A DNA stretch of 64,000 bases, taken from assembly GCF_016722895.1 (NCBI RefSeq), contig NZ_JAEQNA010000006.1:124001-188000 (forward strand), written 5' to 3'. Shown one piece after another: positions 55,044 to 63,330 of this stretch. Every line of letters begins with the position of its first letter. The first letter of the stretch is position 1. Below the pieces are notes generated by a model that saw only the letters and a list, made by a program, of their open reading frames with translations, did no database searches and was not told the origin of the DNA. The translations under genes and the position numbers were made by a program. Source of the stretch: Ramlibacter aurantiacus. GTDB lineage: Bacteria; Pseudomonadota; Gammaproteobacteria; Burkholderiales; Burkholderiaceae_C.

Positions 55044-55349
55044 CTACGACGCCTGGGCGGTCGCCAGCTGGTCGACGTCGAGCGATTCGGCGTCGTCGGC
55101 GCCGTCGCCCTTGATAGGCATGAGGTATCCGTCGGGGACCGGCCCGTTGGTGCGGCAGATGCGCTGTCCATTGCGCGCCCAGGTCAGCGGCGCGGCCGCC
55201 TCGACCCACCAGACCGCGTCGCCGGCATGGCGCAGCACCAGGTCGCCGCGGCCGTCGTGCAGGTGCAGCACGCGCACGATGCGCCCGAGGTTGGCCTCGA
55301 TCTCGGCCCGCACGACGATGGCCAGGTCGCCGGGTGCGCAACGGCTCAT
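55044..55349 (-). CDS. Conserved small protein, function unknown
   Basis: A 101-residue protein: PGDLAIVVRAEIEANLGRIV, LHDGRGDLVLRHAGDAVWWV and CRTNGPVPDGYLMPIKG, then an acidic tail. The GDLAIV..ANLGRIVRV pattern resembles a small beta-barrel seen in short bacterial hypotheticals, with no known role. The ATG overlaps the stop of the preceding small gene by four bases, so the two are co-translated. It ends 11 bases from the stop of the kinase gene. Confidence 0.7.
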   Translation of the reverse strand: MSRCAPGDLAIVVRAEIEANLGRIVRVLHLHDGRGDLVLRHAGDAVWWVEAAAPLTWARNGQRICRTNGPVPDGYLMPIKGDGADDAESLDVDQLATAQAS

Positions 55350-55624
55350 ATCGGGAACTCCGAGCGGCCGCCGTCGTGCCCGCCATAGTCCTGCAGCGTG
55401 CCGTAGTCGAGGCGGCCGTCGTTGAGCGCCTGCACGATCCGCTGGAGCTGGTCGCCCTCCGGCCAGATGTAGACCATCTTCTGGTCCACCGCGTCCGCCC
55501 ACTTCGGCTGGTAGGGCACCTGCTCCTCGCGCATCACCTCGGCGGCGTAGCTGCCGTTCTCCAGCCGCCCGAACACGGTCACGATCGGCAGGTCCGCGTT
55601 CGAGTTGTTGACCCAAAGACCCAT
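55346..55624 (-). CDS. Small hypothetical protein
   Basis: A 92-residue protein beginning MGLWVNNSNADLPIVTVFGR, then YAAEVMREEQVPYQPKWAD and IVQALNDGRLDYGTLQDYGG. AGGAG six bases ahead supports the ATG at 55624 over the ATG at 55630. No family is recognised. Coupled to the downstream small gene (55346-55349), the two probably work together. Confidence 0.65.
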   Translation of the reverse strand: MGLWVNNSNADLPIVTVFGRLENGSYAAEVMREEQVPYQPKWADAVDQKMVYIWPEGDQLQRIVQALNDGRLDYGTLQDYGGHDGGRSEFPI

Positions 55625-55965
55625 GGTCATCTCCTGAGCATGGGGAACGATTGTTCCGCGCCGGCCGGCCCGGGCGGGAGGGGCATCGTCCGGGGCGCGC
55701 GTAGGCGATCTCCGACGCCGCGCCGCCTGACTCGCCGAGCCGGTGCCGGCTGCGGCCACCCAGATTGACATGATGGAAAGGTTCTAATGGCCGAGCCGGT
55801 TTCGGCCCGCCACGACGCCGCATGAGGGTAAGCAGGGGTCAGCGCGCTTGCCGCTTTTCAAAGAGCGCTTGTAGGATGCGGCGGGTCCGGGGCCGCTGGC
55901 TCTTCATCCTTTCCGCGGATCCGGACCATCCCAGTCACCTGATCGGCCACGGAAGAAGACCAGCC
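55625..55965. other. Intergenic region with a possible promoter for the permease
   Basis: No gene seen in 341 bases. A possible rightward promoter is TTGCCG (55848-55853) and TAGGAT (55872-55877) with an 18-base spacer, about 90 bases before the permease start. A TTGACA at 55765-55770 has no matching -10. Confidence 0.3.
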
Positions 55966-57405
55966 ATGAGTTCCAGCCCCGCGCAGCCCACTGCGGCCAA
56001 CCGCTCACCCGCCGCCGTGCTCACGCTGCGCCATGCACTGGTCCTCATCGTCGGGGTGGTGGTGGGCGCCGGCATCTTCAAGGTGCCGTCGCTGGTGGCG
56101 CAGATGACCGGCAGCGTCGGATGGATGTTCACCGCCTGGCTGCTGGGAGGCCTGGTGTCGCTGGTTGGCGTGCTCTGCTATGCCGAACTCGCCACCGCCT
56201 ACCCCAGCGTGGGAGGCGACTACCACTTCCTGCACCGGGCCTACGGGCGTCGCATCTCCTTCCTGTTCGCCTGGGCGCGGTTCTCGGTCATCACCACGGG
56301 GTCGATCGCGTTGCTCGCGTTCGTATTCGGTGACTACATGCACCAGGTGCTGCCGCTCCATGCCAACGGGGCGCTGGGCTCGGCCCTCTGGGCCACGGCG
56401 GTCGTCGTGGCCCTGTGGATCGTCAACTCGCGCGGCATCCTGGCGGGAGCCTCGGCGCAGACCTGGCTCACGGTGGTCGAGGTCGGTGGGCTCCTGCTGG
56501 TGGTGGCGGCGGCTCTGTACTGGGTGGCCGGCGGCGTGCCCGCGGCCGCGGGCAGCGCCGCGCCGCAGCCCGCGATGTTCGGCGCCACGCCCAGCCTGGC
56601 GGGCTTCGGGCTGGCGATGGTCTTCGTGCTGCTGGCCTACGGCGGCTGGAACGAGGCCGGCTACATCAGCGCAGAGCTCAAGGACAACCGGCGCAACATG
56701 GTTCGGGCGCTGGTCGCGTCCATCCTGGTCATCACCGTGCTGTACGTGGGCGTCACCTGGGCGTACTGGCGGGTGCTCGGCCTGGAAGGCATGGGCAAGT
56801 CGGAGGCCGTCGCCGCCGACGTGATGAACCGGGTCTTCGGCACCGGCGGCCAGACCTTGATCTCCGTGCTGGTCGCCATCGCGGCGCTCAGCTCCATCAA
56901 CGCCACCATGATCGTGGGCGCGCGCACCAACTACGCCGTCGGCTGCGACTGGGCCGCGCTCGACCGGCTGGCGCGCTGGGACCACGGCCGCAGCACGCCC
57001 ACCACCGCCCTGGCGGTGCAGAACGTGCTGGCGCTGCTGCTGATCGGGCTGGGCGCGTGGAGCGGCAACGGCTTTCGTTCGATGGTCGAGTTCACCGCGC
57101 CGGTGTTCTGGCTCTTCTTCCTGCTGACCGGCATCGCGCTGTTCATCCTGCGCGGCCACGAGCCGGCGGCGCCGAATCCGTTCCGGGTGCCGCTCTATCC
57201 GCTGCTGCCGGCGATCTTCTGCCTGACCTGCGCCTACATGCTGTGGTCCAGCCTCTCGTACGTGTCCACCCAGACGCTGGGCGGCGTGAACGCCGCCTGG
57301 ACCGGCGTGGTGGTGCTGGCGGTCGGGGTCGTGCTGATGTGGTTCATCGGCACCGGCCAGCCGGGCCCCGCCGCCCGTGGAGCCATTTCTGAAAGGAGAT
57401 CGTGA
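55966..57405 (+). CDS. APC-superfamily amino acid permease
   Basis: A 479-residue inner-membrane transporter with about twelve membrane helices. The first helix carries VVVGAGIFKVPSLVA, the glycine-rich substrate-binding break of the family; LVSLVGVLCYAELATAYPS and AYGGWNEAGYISAELKDNRR match the LAT/AdiC-like group. It imports or exchanges an amino acid or similar cation. AAGAAG lies upstream of the ATG. The stop overlaps the start region of the methyltransferase gene (57402-57405). Confidence 0.88.
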   Translation: MSSSPAQPTAANRSPAAVLTLRHALVLIVGVVVGAGIFKVPSLVAQMTGSVGWMFTAWLLGGLVSLVGVLCYAELATAYPSVGGDYHFLHRAYGRRISFLFAWARFSVITTGSIALLAFVFGDYMHQVLPLHANGALGSALWATAVVVALWIVNSRGILAGASAQTWLTVVEVGGLLLVVAAALYWVAGGVPAAAGSAAPQPAMFGATPSLAGFGLAMVFVLLAYGGWNEAGYISAELKDNRRNMVRALVASILVITVLYVGVTWAYWRVLGLEGMGKSEAVAADVMNRVFGTGGQTLISVLVAIAALSSINATMIVGARTNYAVGCDWAALDRLARWDHGRSTPTTALAVQNVLALLLIGLGAWSGNGFRSMVEFTAPVFWLFFLLTGIALFILRGHEPAAPNPFRVPLYPLLPAIFCLTCAYMLWSSLSYVSTQTLGGVNAAWTGVVVLAVGVVLMWFIGTGQPGPAARGAISERRS

Positions 57406-58013
57406 TGGAGTTTCGTGAATCCGCCCATGGCGTGCTGCATCCCGTGGGACTCGAACGGCGGCGTGCGCTGTTCGCCGGGGCCGCCTTGCTGGCGCTTCCC
57501 CAGCTGGGCTGGTCCCAGCGCAGCGACCAGACGCCGGCCCTGGACGTGCCCTACGTGCCGACGCCGCAGCCGGTGGTGGACAAGATGCTCGAGATGGCCA
57601 AGGTCGGTTCCAGCGACGTCGTGTACGACCTGGGCTGCGGCGACGGCCGCATCGTGATCACGGCGGCCAAGGTGCACGGCGCGCGCGGCGTGGGCGTGGA
57701 CCTGAACCCGGTGCGCATCCAGGAGGCCCAGGCCAACGCGAAGAGCGCCGGCGTGACCGACAAGGTGCAGCTGCGCGTGGCCAACATCTTCGAGACCGAC
57801 GTCTCACCCGCCAGCGTGGTCACGCTCTACCTGCTGCCCACCATCAACCGCAAGCTGCGCCCGCAGCTGTGGCGCCAGCTGCGCGTGGGCACGCGCGTGG
57901 TCTCGCATGCCTTCGACATGGGCGACGAGTGGCCGCCCGAGCGCACCGAGCAGGTGGACCACCGGACCGTCTACTACTGGACGATCAAGGAAGAGCACAA
58001 GAAGAGGGCGTAA
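57405..58013 (+). CDS. SAM-dependent methyltransferase-fold protein with export signal
   Basis: A 202-residue protein. Residues 1-40 look like a twin-arginine export signal (LERRRALFAGAALLALPQLG, cleavage near WSQRS). Then comes a class I methyltransferase core: motif I VVYDLGCGDGRIVITAA, motif II region GARGVGVDLNP and RVANIFETDVSPASVVTLYL. No SAM is known in the periplasm, so the combination is odd; the fold may have another role or the helix may only anchor it. AAAGGAG is well placed for ATG 57405. Coupled to the permease. Confidence 0.85.
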   Translation: MEFRESAHGVLHPVGLERRRALFAGAALLALPQLGWSQRSDQTPALDVPYVPTPQPVVDKMLEMAKVGSSDVVYDLGCGDGRIVITAAKVHGARGVGVDLNPVRIQEAQANAKSAGVTDKVQLRVANIFETDVSPASVVTLYLLPTINRKLRPQLWRQLRVGTRVVSHAFDMGDEWPPERTEQVDHRTVYYWTIKEEHKKRA

Positions 58014-58187
58014 GTCGCGGGCGGAAGAAGGCGCCGCCTTCTGCTGCGGAGGTCCGGCTGACGAGCCACCAGTACGCCGACCTGATGCCGCTGCTGGCAA
58101 CGAGCTGGCAACCAGTGGCCGCGTGAGCGGCCGATCCAAGATCCAGGGTCGGAGCGGGAGGCCATGGGGCACGCCTCCTAGCCGCCC

Positions 58188-59468
58188 CTAGCCCCTGGCC
58201 CCCAAGCCTTGGTATTGCCCCCGCGGCCGTATCGGGAAGCCCGCCAGGCGCTGTTCCATCACATGCGCGATCCAGCCGGCCGTGCGGCCGATGCCCCAGA
58301 GCGCGCTGGCCGTGCGCGCGGGCATCTGCCAGGCGATCGCCATCACCACCAGCGCCAGTTCGATGTTGGGCTCGATGCCCAGCCGCTCGCGCGCACGATC
58401 GACGAAGCGGTAGGCCAGGTCGGCCGGGCGGGACTTGGGTGCGATGCGTTTCGTCAGCTCGATCAGGCATGACGCGCGCGGATCGCCCCGCGGGTAGATC
58501 TGCAGCGCGAAGCCGGGCAGGCGTTCGCGGCGCATCTCGGCGTCGGCCAGGCGCTGGTCGATCTCAGCCACGGTGCCCAGGCCGCAGATCAGGTCTTCAG
58601 CCGCGTCGCACCCACCCGCGAGCTGGGTGCCCTGGTGGGCCGCCAGGGCCGCGACCACGCAGGCGTGCAGCGTGGCGCCGGTGGACGCCGCGATGCGGGC
58701 GGCGAAGGTGCTCGACGACAGCTCATGGTCGGCGCCCAGGATGAGGGCCGCCTGGATCGCCTGCTCGGCGGGGTCGGTCACGCGCACCTGCAACGAACGC
58801 AGGATGTGCTGGGCCAGCGGCCGGTCGCCGTCGACCGGCGCGAAGCGCCGCTGCGGCCCCAGGATGCCGCAGCAGCCGGCGAAGGCGAACAGCATCTGAC
58901 GCGCGAAACGCATGGTGGAGTTGCTGCGCAGCTCCTCGGCCAGCGAGCCGCCGCCCAAAGCCGTGGCCGCGATGGAGAACACGCGCATCATCCGCGGCTT
59001 GACCCGGCCGTCCTGCAGCATGCCGTCGAGCGCCCGAGTCAGGTCCACGTGCGGCGGCTCCACCGGCCAGGTGTGGGCGCCGTCGGGCAGCACGCCCGTC
59101 CACAGCAGCTCCGCCACGCTCTCGAACACGCCCGGATGCCGCACGAGGTCGGTGGCCAGGTGGCCGCGGTAACTCGGCCCGGCTTCACTGATCTCGCACA
59201 CGCTGGTCGTCATCACCGGCTGGCCCCAGCGCATGGCCGTGGCGGCCACCGCGCCGTGGCCCTGGCGGGCGCTGCTGCGGATGCGCAAGCCCTCCACGTC
59301 TTCCCGCAGGTAGCGGTTCTCCTTCTGCTGCGACAGGCGCACCGGCTTGAGCAGGCCGCGGCTGACGTAGGTGTAGAGCGTGGCCGGCTTGATGCCCAGC
59401 ACGACACTCGCCTCCTGCGAGCTCAGGAGGTCTTTTCGGTCCGGCGAGGGCGAGGGATCAGGCGACAT
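58188..59468 (-). CDS. HTH domain fused to a catalytically degenerate citrate synthase-like domain
   Basis: A 426-residue protein. Residues 12-65 form a MerR/excisionase-type HTH (SSQEASVVLGIKPATLYTYV, then RYLREDVEGLRIRS). The rest is citrate synthase fold with GADHELSSSTFAAR, YPRGDPRA and ASALWGIGRTAGWIAH conserved. Ungapped comparison with E. coli citrate synthase puts L283 at His264, L322 at His305 and E370 at Asp362, so all three catalytic residues are changed, while H248 and R331 of the oxaloacetate site remain. It is more likely a ligand-sensing DNA-binding regulator than an enzyme. It diverges from the SDR-TRAP operon at 59615, its probable target. Confidence 0.85.
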   Translation of the reverse strand: MSPDPSPSPDRKDLLSSQEASVVLGIKPATLYTYVSRGLLKPVRLSQQKENRYLREDVEGLRIRSSARQGHGAVAATAMRWGQPVMTTSVCEISEAGPSYRGHLATDLVRHPGVFESVAELLWTGVLPDGAHTWPVEPPHVDLTRALDGMLQDGRVKPRMMRVFSIAATALGGGSLAEELRSNSTMRFARQMLFAFAGCCGILGPQRRFAPVDGDRPLAQHILRSLQVRVTDPAEQAIQAALILGADHELSSSTFAARIAASTGATLHACVVAALAAHQGTQLAGGCDAAEDLICGLGTVAEIDQRLADAEMRRERLPGFALQIYPRGDPRASCLIELTKRIAPKSRPADLAYRFVDRARERLGIEPNIELALVVMAIAWQMPARTASALWGIGRTAGWIAHVMEQRLAGFPIRPRGQYQGLGARG

Positions 59469-59504
59469 GGAGGCAGGGCCGGCAAGGGGCTAGGGGTTTA
59501 CGTA

Positions 59505-59552
59505 GATCGATCATCGAATCGAGATTGATCCGATATCGACAGGTCCTAGACT
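59505..59552 (+). promoter_or_regulatory. Promoter and dyad operator of the SDR-TRAP operon
   Basis: TTGATC (59525-59530) and TAGACT (59547-59552) are 16 bases apart. Upstream and overlapping the -35 lies GATCGAT (59505-59511) with its imperfect mirror ATTGATC (59524-59530), in an AT-richer stretch full of TCGAT/ATCGA. This is a good place for the HTH-citrate-synthase protein to bind. Confidence 0.45.
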
Positions 59553-59614
59553 AGCCGCGAGACAGGCGTGGCGTCAATGCGCAAGCCACCGCCCAACGAC
59601 AAGGAGACCCGCTC

Positions 59615-60388
59615 TTGAACCAGCCATCCCATCAGCCACGCACCTCGCGCGTGATCGTGATCACCGGCGCCGCCCAGGGCCTGGGCCGGGCCTATGCGTT
59701 GCGCTTCGGGCGCGAGGGCCATCGCGTCGTCGCCCTGGACATCCACGGCGAGGCGGTGCAGCGGGTGGCGGCCGAGATCGAGGCCGCCGGCGGCGAGTGC
59801 CTGGCCCTCACGGCCGACATCGGTGACGAGGCCAGCGTGGCCGATGCGGCCCGCCGCATCGACGAGCGCTTCGGCCGCTGCGATGTGCTGGTGAACAACG
59901 CGGCCATCTTCTCCACCATCAAAATGCGCCCGTTCGAGCAGATCCCGCTGGACGAGTGGATGCGCGTGCTGCACGTGAACATCACCGGCACCTTCCTCAT
60001 GACCCGCGCCCTGGTGCCGCTGATGCGCCGCAACCGCTGGGGCCGCGTGATCCACGTGTCCTCGGCCGCCGTGGCCATGGGGCGGGCGCACTACCTGCAC
60101 TACACCACCTCCAAGGCGGCCCTGATCGGCATGACCCGGTCGATGGCGCGCGAGCTCGGCGCCGACGGCATCACCGTGAACGCGCTGCTGCCGGGTGCCA
60201 CCGACACCGAGGTGCCGCGCGAGACGGTGACGCCCGCGCAGAAGCAGGCGCAGATCGCGATGCGCAGCATCCCGCGCGAGGAAGGCCCGCAGGACCTGGA
60301 AGGCGTGGTGGCCTTCCTGGCTTCGGACGACAGCGGCTTCGTCACCGGCCAGTCGCTGGTGGTCGACGGCGGCCTGAGCTTCCTCTGA
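59615..60388 (+). CDS. Short-chain dehydrogenase/reductase (SDR)
   Basis: A 257-residue classical SDR: VIVITGAAQGLGRAYALRFG, NNAAIFSTIKM, the serine in IHVSSAAVAMGRA, Y-x3-K in LHYTTSKAALIG and the C-terminal FVTGQSLVVDGGLSFL. The start is TTG at 59615 with AAGGAG eight bases ahead; no ATG fits. First gene of an operon with a TRAP transporter and an isochorismatase-family amidase, so it probably oxidises the imported hydroxy acid or a breakdown product. Confidence 0.87.
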   Translation: MNQPSHQPRTSRVIVITGAAQGLGRAYALRFGREGHRVVALDIHGEAVQRVAAEIEAAGGECLALTADIGDEASVADAARRIDERFGRCDVLVNNAAIFSTIKMRPFEQIPLDEWMRVLHVNITGTFLMTRALVPLMRRNRWGRVIHVSSAAVAMGRAHYLHYTTSKAALIGMTRSMARELGADGITVNALLPGATDTEVPRETVTPAQKQAQIAMRSIPREEGPQDLEGVVAFLASDDSGFVTGQSLVVDGGLSFL

Positions 60389-60456
60389 TTCGTTCCCCCC
60401 AAGCGCCGCCGTCGATGCGGCGCCCCTTTCGCATCCCACTCCAGGAGACAAGCAGC

Positions 60457-61431
60457 ATGAAGATGTTCAAGCAACTCGGGCGCGTCGCGCTCGCCTGCAC
60501 GCTGGCCGCCGGCATCGGCCAGGCCGCCGCGCAGGAGGCCACCATCCGCGCGGTGAGCGCCTGGCCCGAAGGCAACTTCTTCTCGATGAACTTCGAGAAG
60601 TTCATCCAGCGCGTGAACGAGCAGGGCAAGGGCGTCATCAAGATCAACTATCTCGGCGGCGGCCAGAAGGTCATGCCTCCGTTCGAGGTGGGCAACGCCA
60701 TCAAGTCCGGCGTGGTCGACATGGCCAACGTGACCGGCAACTTCTACACCAACCTGCTGCCCGAGTCGGACGCGCTGTCGGTGAGCACGGTGCCCGTGCA
60801 GGAGTGGCGCAAGAACGGTGCCTACGACTACATCAACAAGCTGTGGGGCCAGAAGCTCAATGCCCATTACCTGGGCCGCGCCATCGACAACATGCCCTAC
60901 CACCTGTTCCTGAAGAAGCCGGTGAGCAAGCCCGACCTCTCGGGCATGCGCCTGCGCGGCATCCCGATCTACCGGGAGTTCTTCCAGAGCATGGGCGGCA
61001 CCGTGCTCACGATCCCGCCGGGCGAGACCTACACCGCGCTGGAGCGCGGCGTGATCGACGGCTACGGCTGGCCGGTCTCGGGCATCTTCGACCTGAGCCT
61101 GCAGGAGCACACGCGCTTCCGCGTCGAGCCCGGCTTCTACAACACCGAAGTCGGCGTGCTGGTGAACCTCAACACCTGGAACCGCCTGAACGCCAAGCAG
61201 AAGCAGGTGCTGACCGACGCCGCAGTCTGGATGGAGAACCTCAACCTCGACAACGCCAAGATGTGGGAAGCGGAGAAGAAGAAGCAGGCCGAGGCCGGCA
61301 TCAAGGCGATCGAGTTCCCGCCGGCCGAGGCGGCCGCCTATTCCAAGCGCGCCACCGAGACCATCTGGAGCAGCATCAACCAGCGCAGCCCCGAGCACGG
61401 CCCCAAGCTGCGCCAGCTGCTGACCCGCTGA
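60457..61431 (+). CDS. TRAP transporter periplasmic receptor (DctP type)
   Basis: A 324-residue exported binding protein. The signal peptide ends GIGQAAAQEA; then come IRAVSAWPEGNFFSMNFEKF, the DctP ligand region MRLRGIPIYREFFQSMGGTV, TIPPGETYTALERGVIDGY and GFYNTEVGVLVNLNTWNRL. The arginine that salt-bridges the ligand carboxylate should be in GMRLRG. It gives the TRAP system specificity for an organic acid. AGGAG precedes the ATG. Confidence 0.92.
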   Translation: MKMFKQLGRVALACTLAAGIGQAAAQEATIRAVSAWPEGNFFSMNFEKFIQRVNEQGKGVIKINYLGGGQKVMPPFEVGNAIKSGVVDMANVTGNFYTNLLPESDALSVSTVPVQEWRKNGAYDYINKLWGQKLNAHYLGRAIDNMPYHLFLKKPVSKPDLSGMRLRGIPIYREFFQSMGGTVLTIPPGETYTALERGVIDGYGWPVSGIFDLSLQEHTRFRVEPGFYNTEVGVLVNLNTWNRLNAKQKQVLTDAAVWMENLNLDNAKMWEAEKKKQAEAGIKAIEFPPAEAAAYSKRATETIWSSINQRSPEHGPKLRQLLTR

Positions 61432-61438
61432 TCGCCGC

Positions 61439-61978
61439 ATGAACGCACCCGCCACTGGCCTGGCCAATCGCTTCGACCGCGGCTGGGGTCACCTGCTCAC
61501 CGCGCTGGGCCTGGTCGCCTGCGCGCTGATCGCGGTGATGGTCATCGTGATCTGCGCCGACGTGGCGGTGCGCAACCTCCGCCTGGGCAACGTGCCCTGG
61601 GCGCCCGAGGTGGCCGAGTACACCCTGTACCTGTCCACCTTCCTGGCCGCTCCCTGGTTGCTGCGCCAGGGGGCGCATGTGCGGATGGACATGGTGCTCA
61701 AGGCGCTGCCTTCGGGCATGGCCTGGGTGCTGGAGCTGGTGGCCGATGCGATCGGCATCCTCGCCAGCCTCACCCTGATGGTGGCCAGCGGCAACGCGGT
61801 CCTGGCCAGTGCGCGCCAGGGTTCGCTGATCTTCAAGATCTTCGTGTTTCCCGAATGGTGGCTGCTGGCGCCGGCCGCCGTGATCTTCGGTGTGCTGGCC
61901 GTCGAATTCGCCTTGCGCATGCGCCGCCAGTGGCTGGGCCCGCGCACCGTGCGCGAGGAAGCCACCTCGGTGGCCTGA
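61439..61978 (+). CDS. TRAP transporter small membrane subunit (DctQ type)
   Basis: A 179-residue protein with four hydrophobic helices, starting after about 15 polar residues (LLTALGLVACALIAVMVIVI) and including VPWAPEVAEYTLYLSTFLA and LLRQGAHVRMDMV, the typical DctQ pattern. It scaffolds the large permease in the inner membrane. It begins 7 bases after the receptor gene. Confidence 0.9.
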   Translation: MNAPATGLANRFDRGWGHLLTALGLVACALIAVMVIVICADVAVRNLRLGNVPWAPEVAEYTLYLSTFLAAPWLLRQGAHVRMDMVLKALPSGMAWVLELVADAIGILASLTLMVASGNAVLASARQGSLIFKIFVFPEWWLLAPAAVIFGVLAVEFALRMRRQWLGPRTVREEATSVA

Positions 61979-62003
61979 TGAACCCCCCAACGAAAGGCCC
62001 CCG

Positions 62004-63320
62004 GTGGACTGGACCCTGAGCCTGAGCCTGCTGCTCGGATCGGTGATGCTGCTGATGATGATCGGGCTGCCGGTCGCATTGGCCTTCCTGGTGACCAACG
62101 TCATCGGCGCCTTCATCTTCATGGGCGGGGTGGCCGGCGTCGACCAGCTCGCGCGCAACTCGATCGCCTCGGTGATCAGCCTGTCGCTCACGCCCATTCC
62201 GCTGTTCATCCTGATGGGCGAGGTGCTGTTCCAGACCGGCCTGGCGCTGAAGGTGATCGACGGCTTCGACCGCATCATCCACAAAGTGCCGGCGCGGCTG
62301 CCGGTGGTCTCGGTCGTGGCGGGCACCGCGTTCTCGGCCGTGTCGGGCTCGACCATCGCCACCACGGCGATGCTGGGCCGCTCGATGACGCCGCTGATGC
62401 TGGAGAAGAACTACCACCCGTCGCTGGCCATGGGGCCCATCATCGCCATCGGCGGGGTGGACATGCTGATCCCGCCGTCGGCGCTGATCGTGCTGTTCGG
62501 CAGCCTCGCCAACATCTCCATCACCAAGCTGCTGTTCGCCGGCATCGTGCCGGGGCTGCTGCTGTCCGTCGCGTTCGTGGCCTACATCGTGGGATACGCG
62601 CTGCTGGTGCCTGGCAGCTCTCCCAAGGACGATGAGGGCACGCGCTATCACGGCTGGCAGAAGTGGCGGCCGCTGGTCGTGTATGTGCTGCCGCTGATGT
62701 CGATCTTCGTGGTCGTGATCGGGGCCATGTCCACCGGCATTTCCACGCCCACCGAGGCAGCGGCACTGGGCGCGGCGGCCACCGTGCTGCTGGCGGCGTG
62801 CTACCGCGCGCTGACCTGGCAGAACATGCTCTCGTCGCTCAAGGGCACGGTGCAGATCTCGGGCATCGTGCTGTTCATCATCGTGGGCGCTACGGCGTTC
62901 TCGCAGCTGCTCGGATTTTCCGGTGCGACCAACGGCTTTCTCGGCGCCATCGGCAAGATGGAGCTGTCGACGAACATGCTGCTGCTGTCCATGATCGTGG
63001 TGCTGATCGTGCTGGGCTGCTTCGTCGATCAGGTCAGCATGATGCTGCTCACGCTGCCGTTCTTCATGCCGCTGGTGCTGGGCGCGCAGATCGACACCAT
63101 CTGGTTCGGCGTGTTGTTCCTGATCTCCATGCAGCTGGGGCTGATGACGCCGCCATTCGGGCTGCTGCTGTTCACGATGAAGAGCGTGGTGCCCTCGCAC
63201 ATCAGCCTGCCGCAGGTGTTCCGTTCGGCGCTTCCGTTTGTGGCCATCGGTGTGCTGATGCTGGTGGCCGTCTTCTTCTACAGCCCCATTGCCACCTGGT
63301 TGCCCAATCTGCTGGGTTGA
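62004..63320 (+). CDS. TRAP transporter large membrane subunit (DctM type)
   Basis: A 438-residue permease with about twelve membrane segments: MMIGLPVALAFLVTNVIGAF, AVSGSTIATTAMLGRSM, GGVDMLIPPSALIVLFGSLA, TPTEAAALGAAAT and GLMTPPFGLLLF, all hallmarks of the sodium-driven DctM subunit. The start is GTG 62004 with GAAAGG nearby; the frame upstream overlaps DctQ and is noise. It works with DctP and DctQ. Confidence 0.91.
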   Translation: MDWTLSLSLLLGSVMLLMMIGLPVALAFLVTNVIGAFIFMGGVAGVDQLARNSIASVISLSLTPIPLFILMGEVLFQTGLALKVIDGFDRIIHKVPARLPVVSVVAGTAFSAVSGSTIATTAMLGRSMTPLMLEKNYHPSLAMGPIIAIGGVDMLIPPSALIVLFGSLANISITKLLFAGIVPGLLLSVAFVAYIVGYALLVPGSSPKDDEGTRYHGWQKWRPLVVYVLPLMSIFVVVIGAMSTGISTPTEAAALGAAATVLLAACYRALTWQNMLSSLKGTVQISGIVLFIIVGATAFSQLLGFSGATNGFLGAIGKMELSTNMLLLSMIVVLIVLGCFVDQVSMMLLTLPFFMPLVLGAQIDTIWFGVLFLISMQLGLMTPPFGLLLFTMKSVVPSHISLPQVFRSALPFVAIGVLMLVAVFFYSPIATWLPNLLG

Positions 63321-63330
63321 AGGGCGTGAG

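Noticed and set aside
55765-55788. TTGACA as promoter for the APC permease
   Set aside because: No -10 sequence at acceptable spacing; TTCTAAT is only about 12 bases away.
58188-59468. A plain citrate synthase annotation
   Set aside because: The fold is present but the three catalytic positions are changed and an HTH domain is fused to the front.
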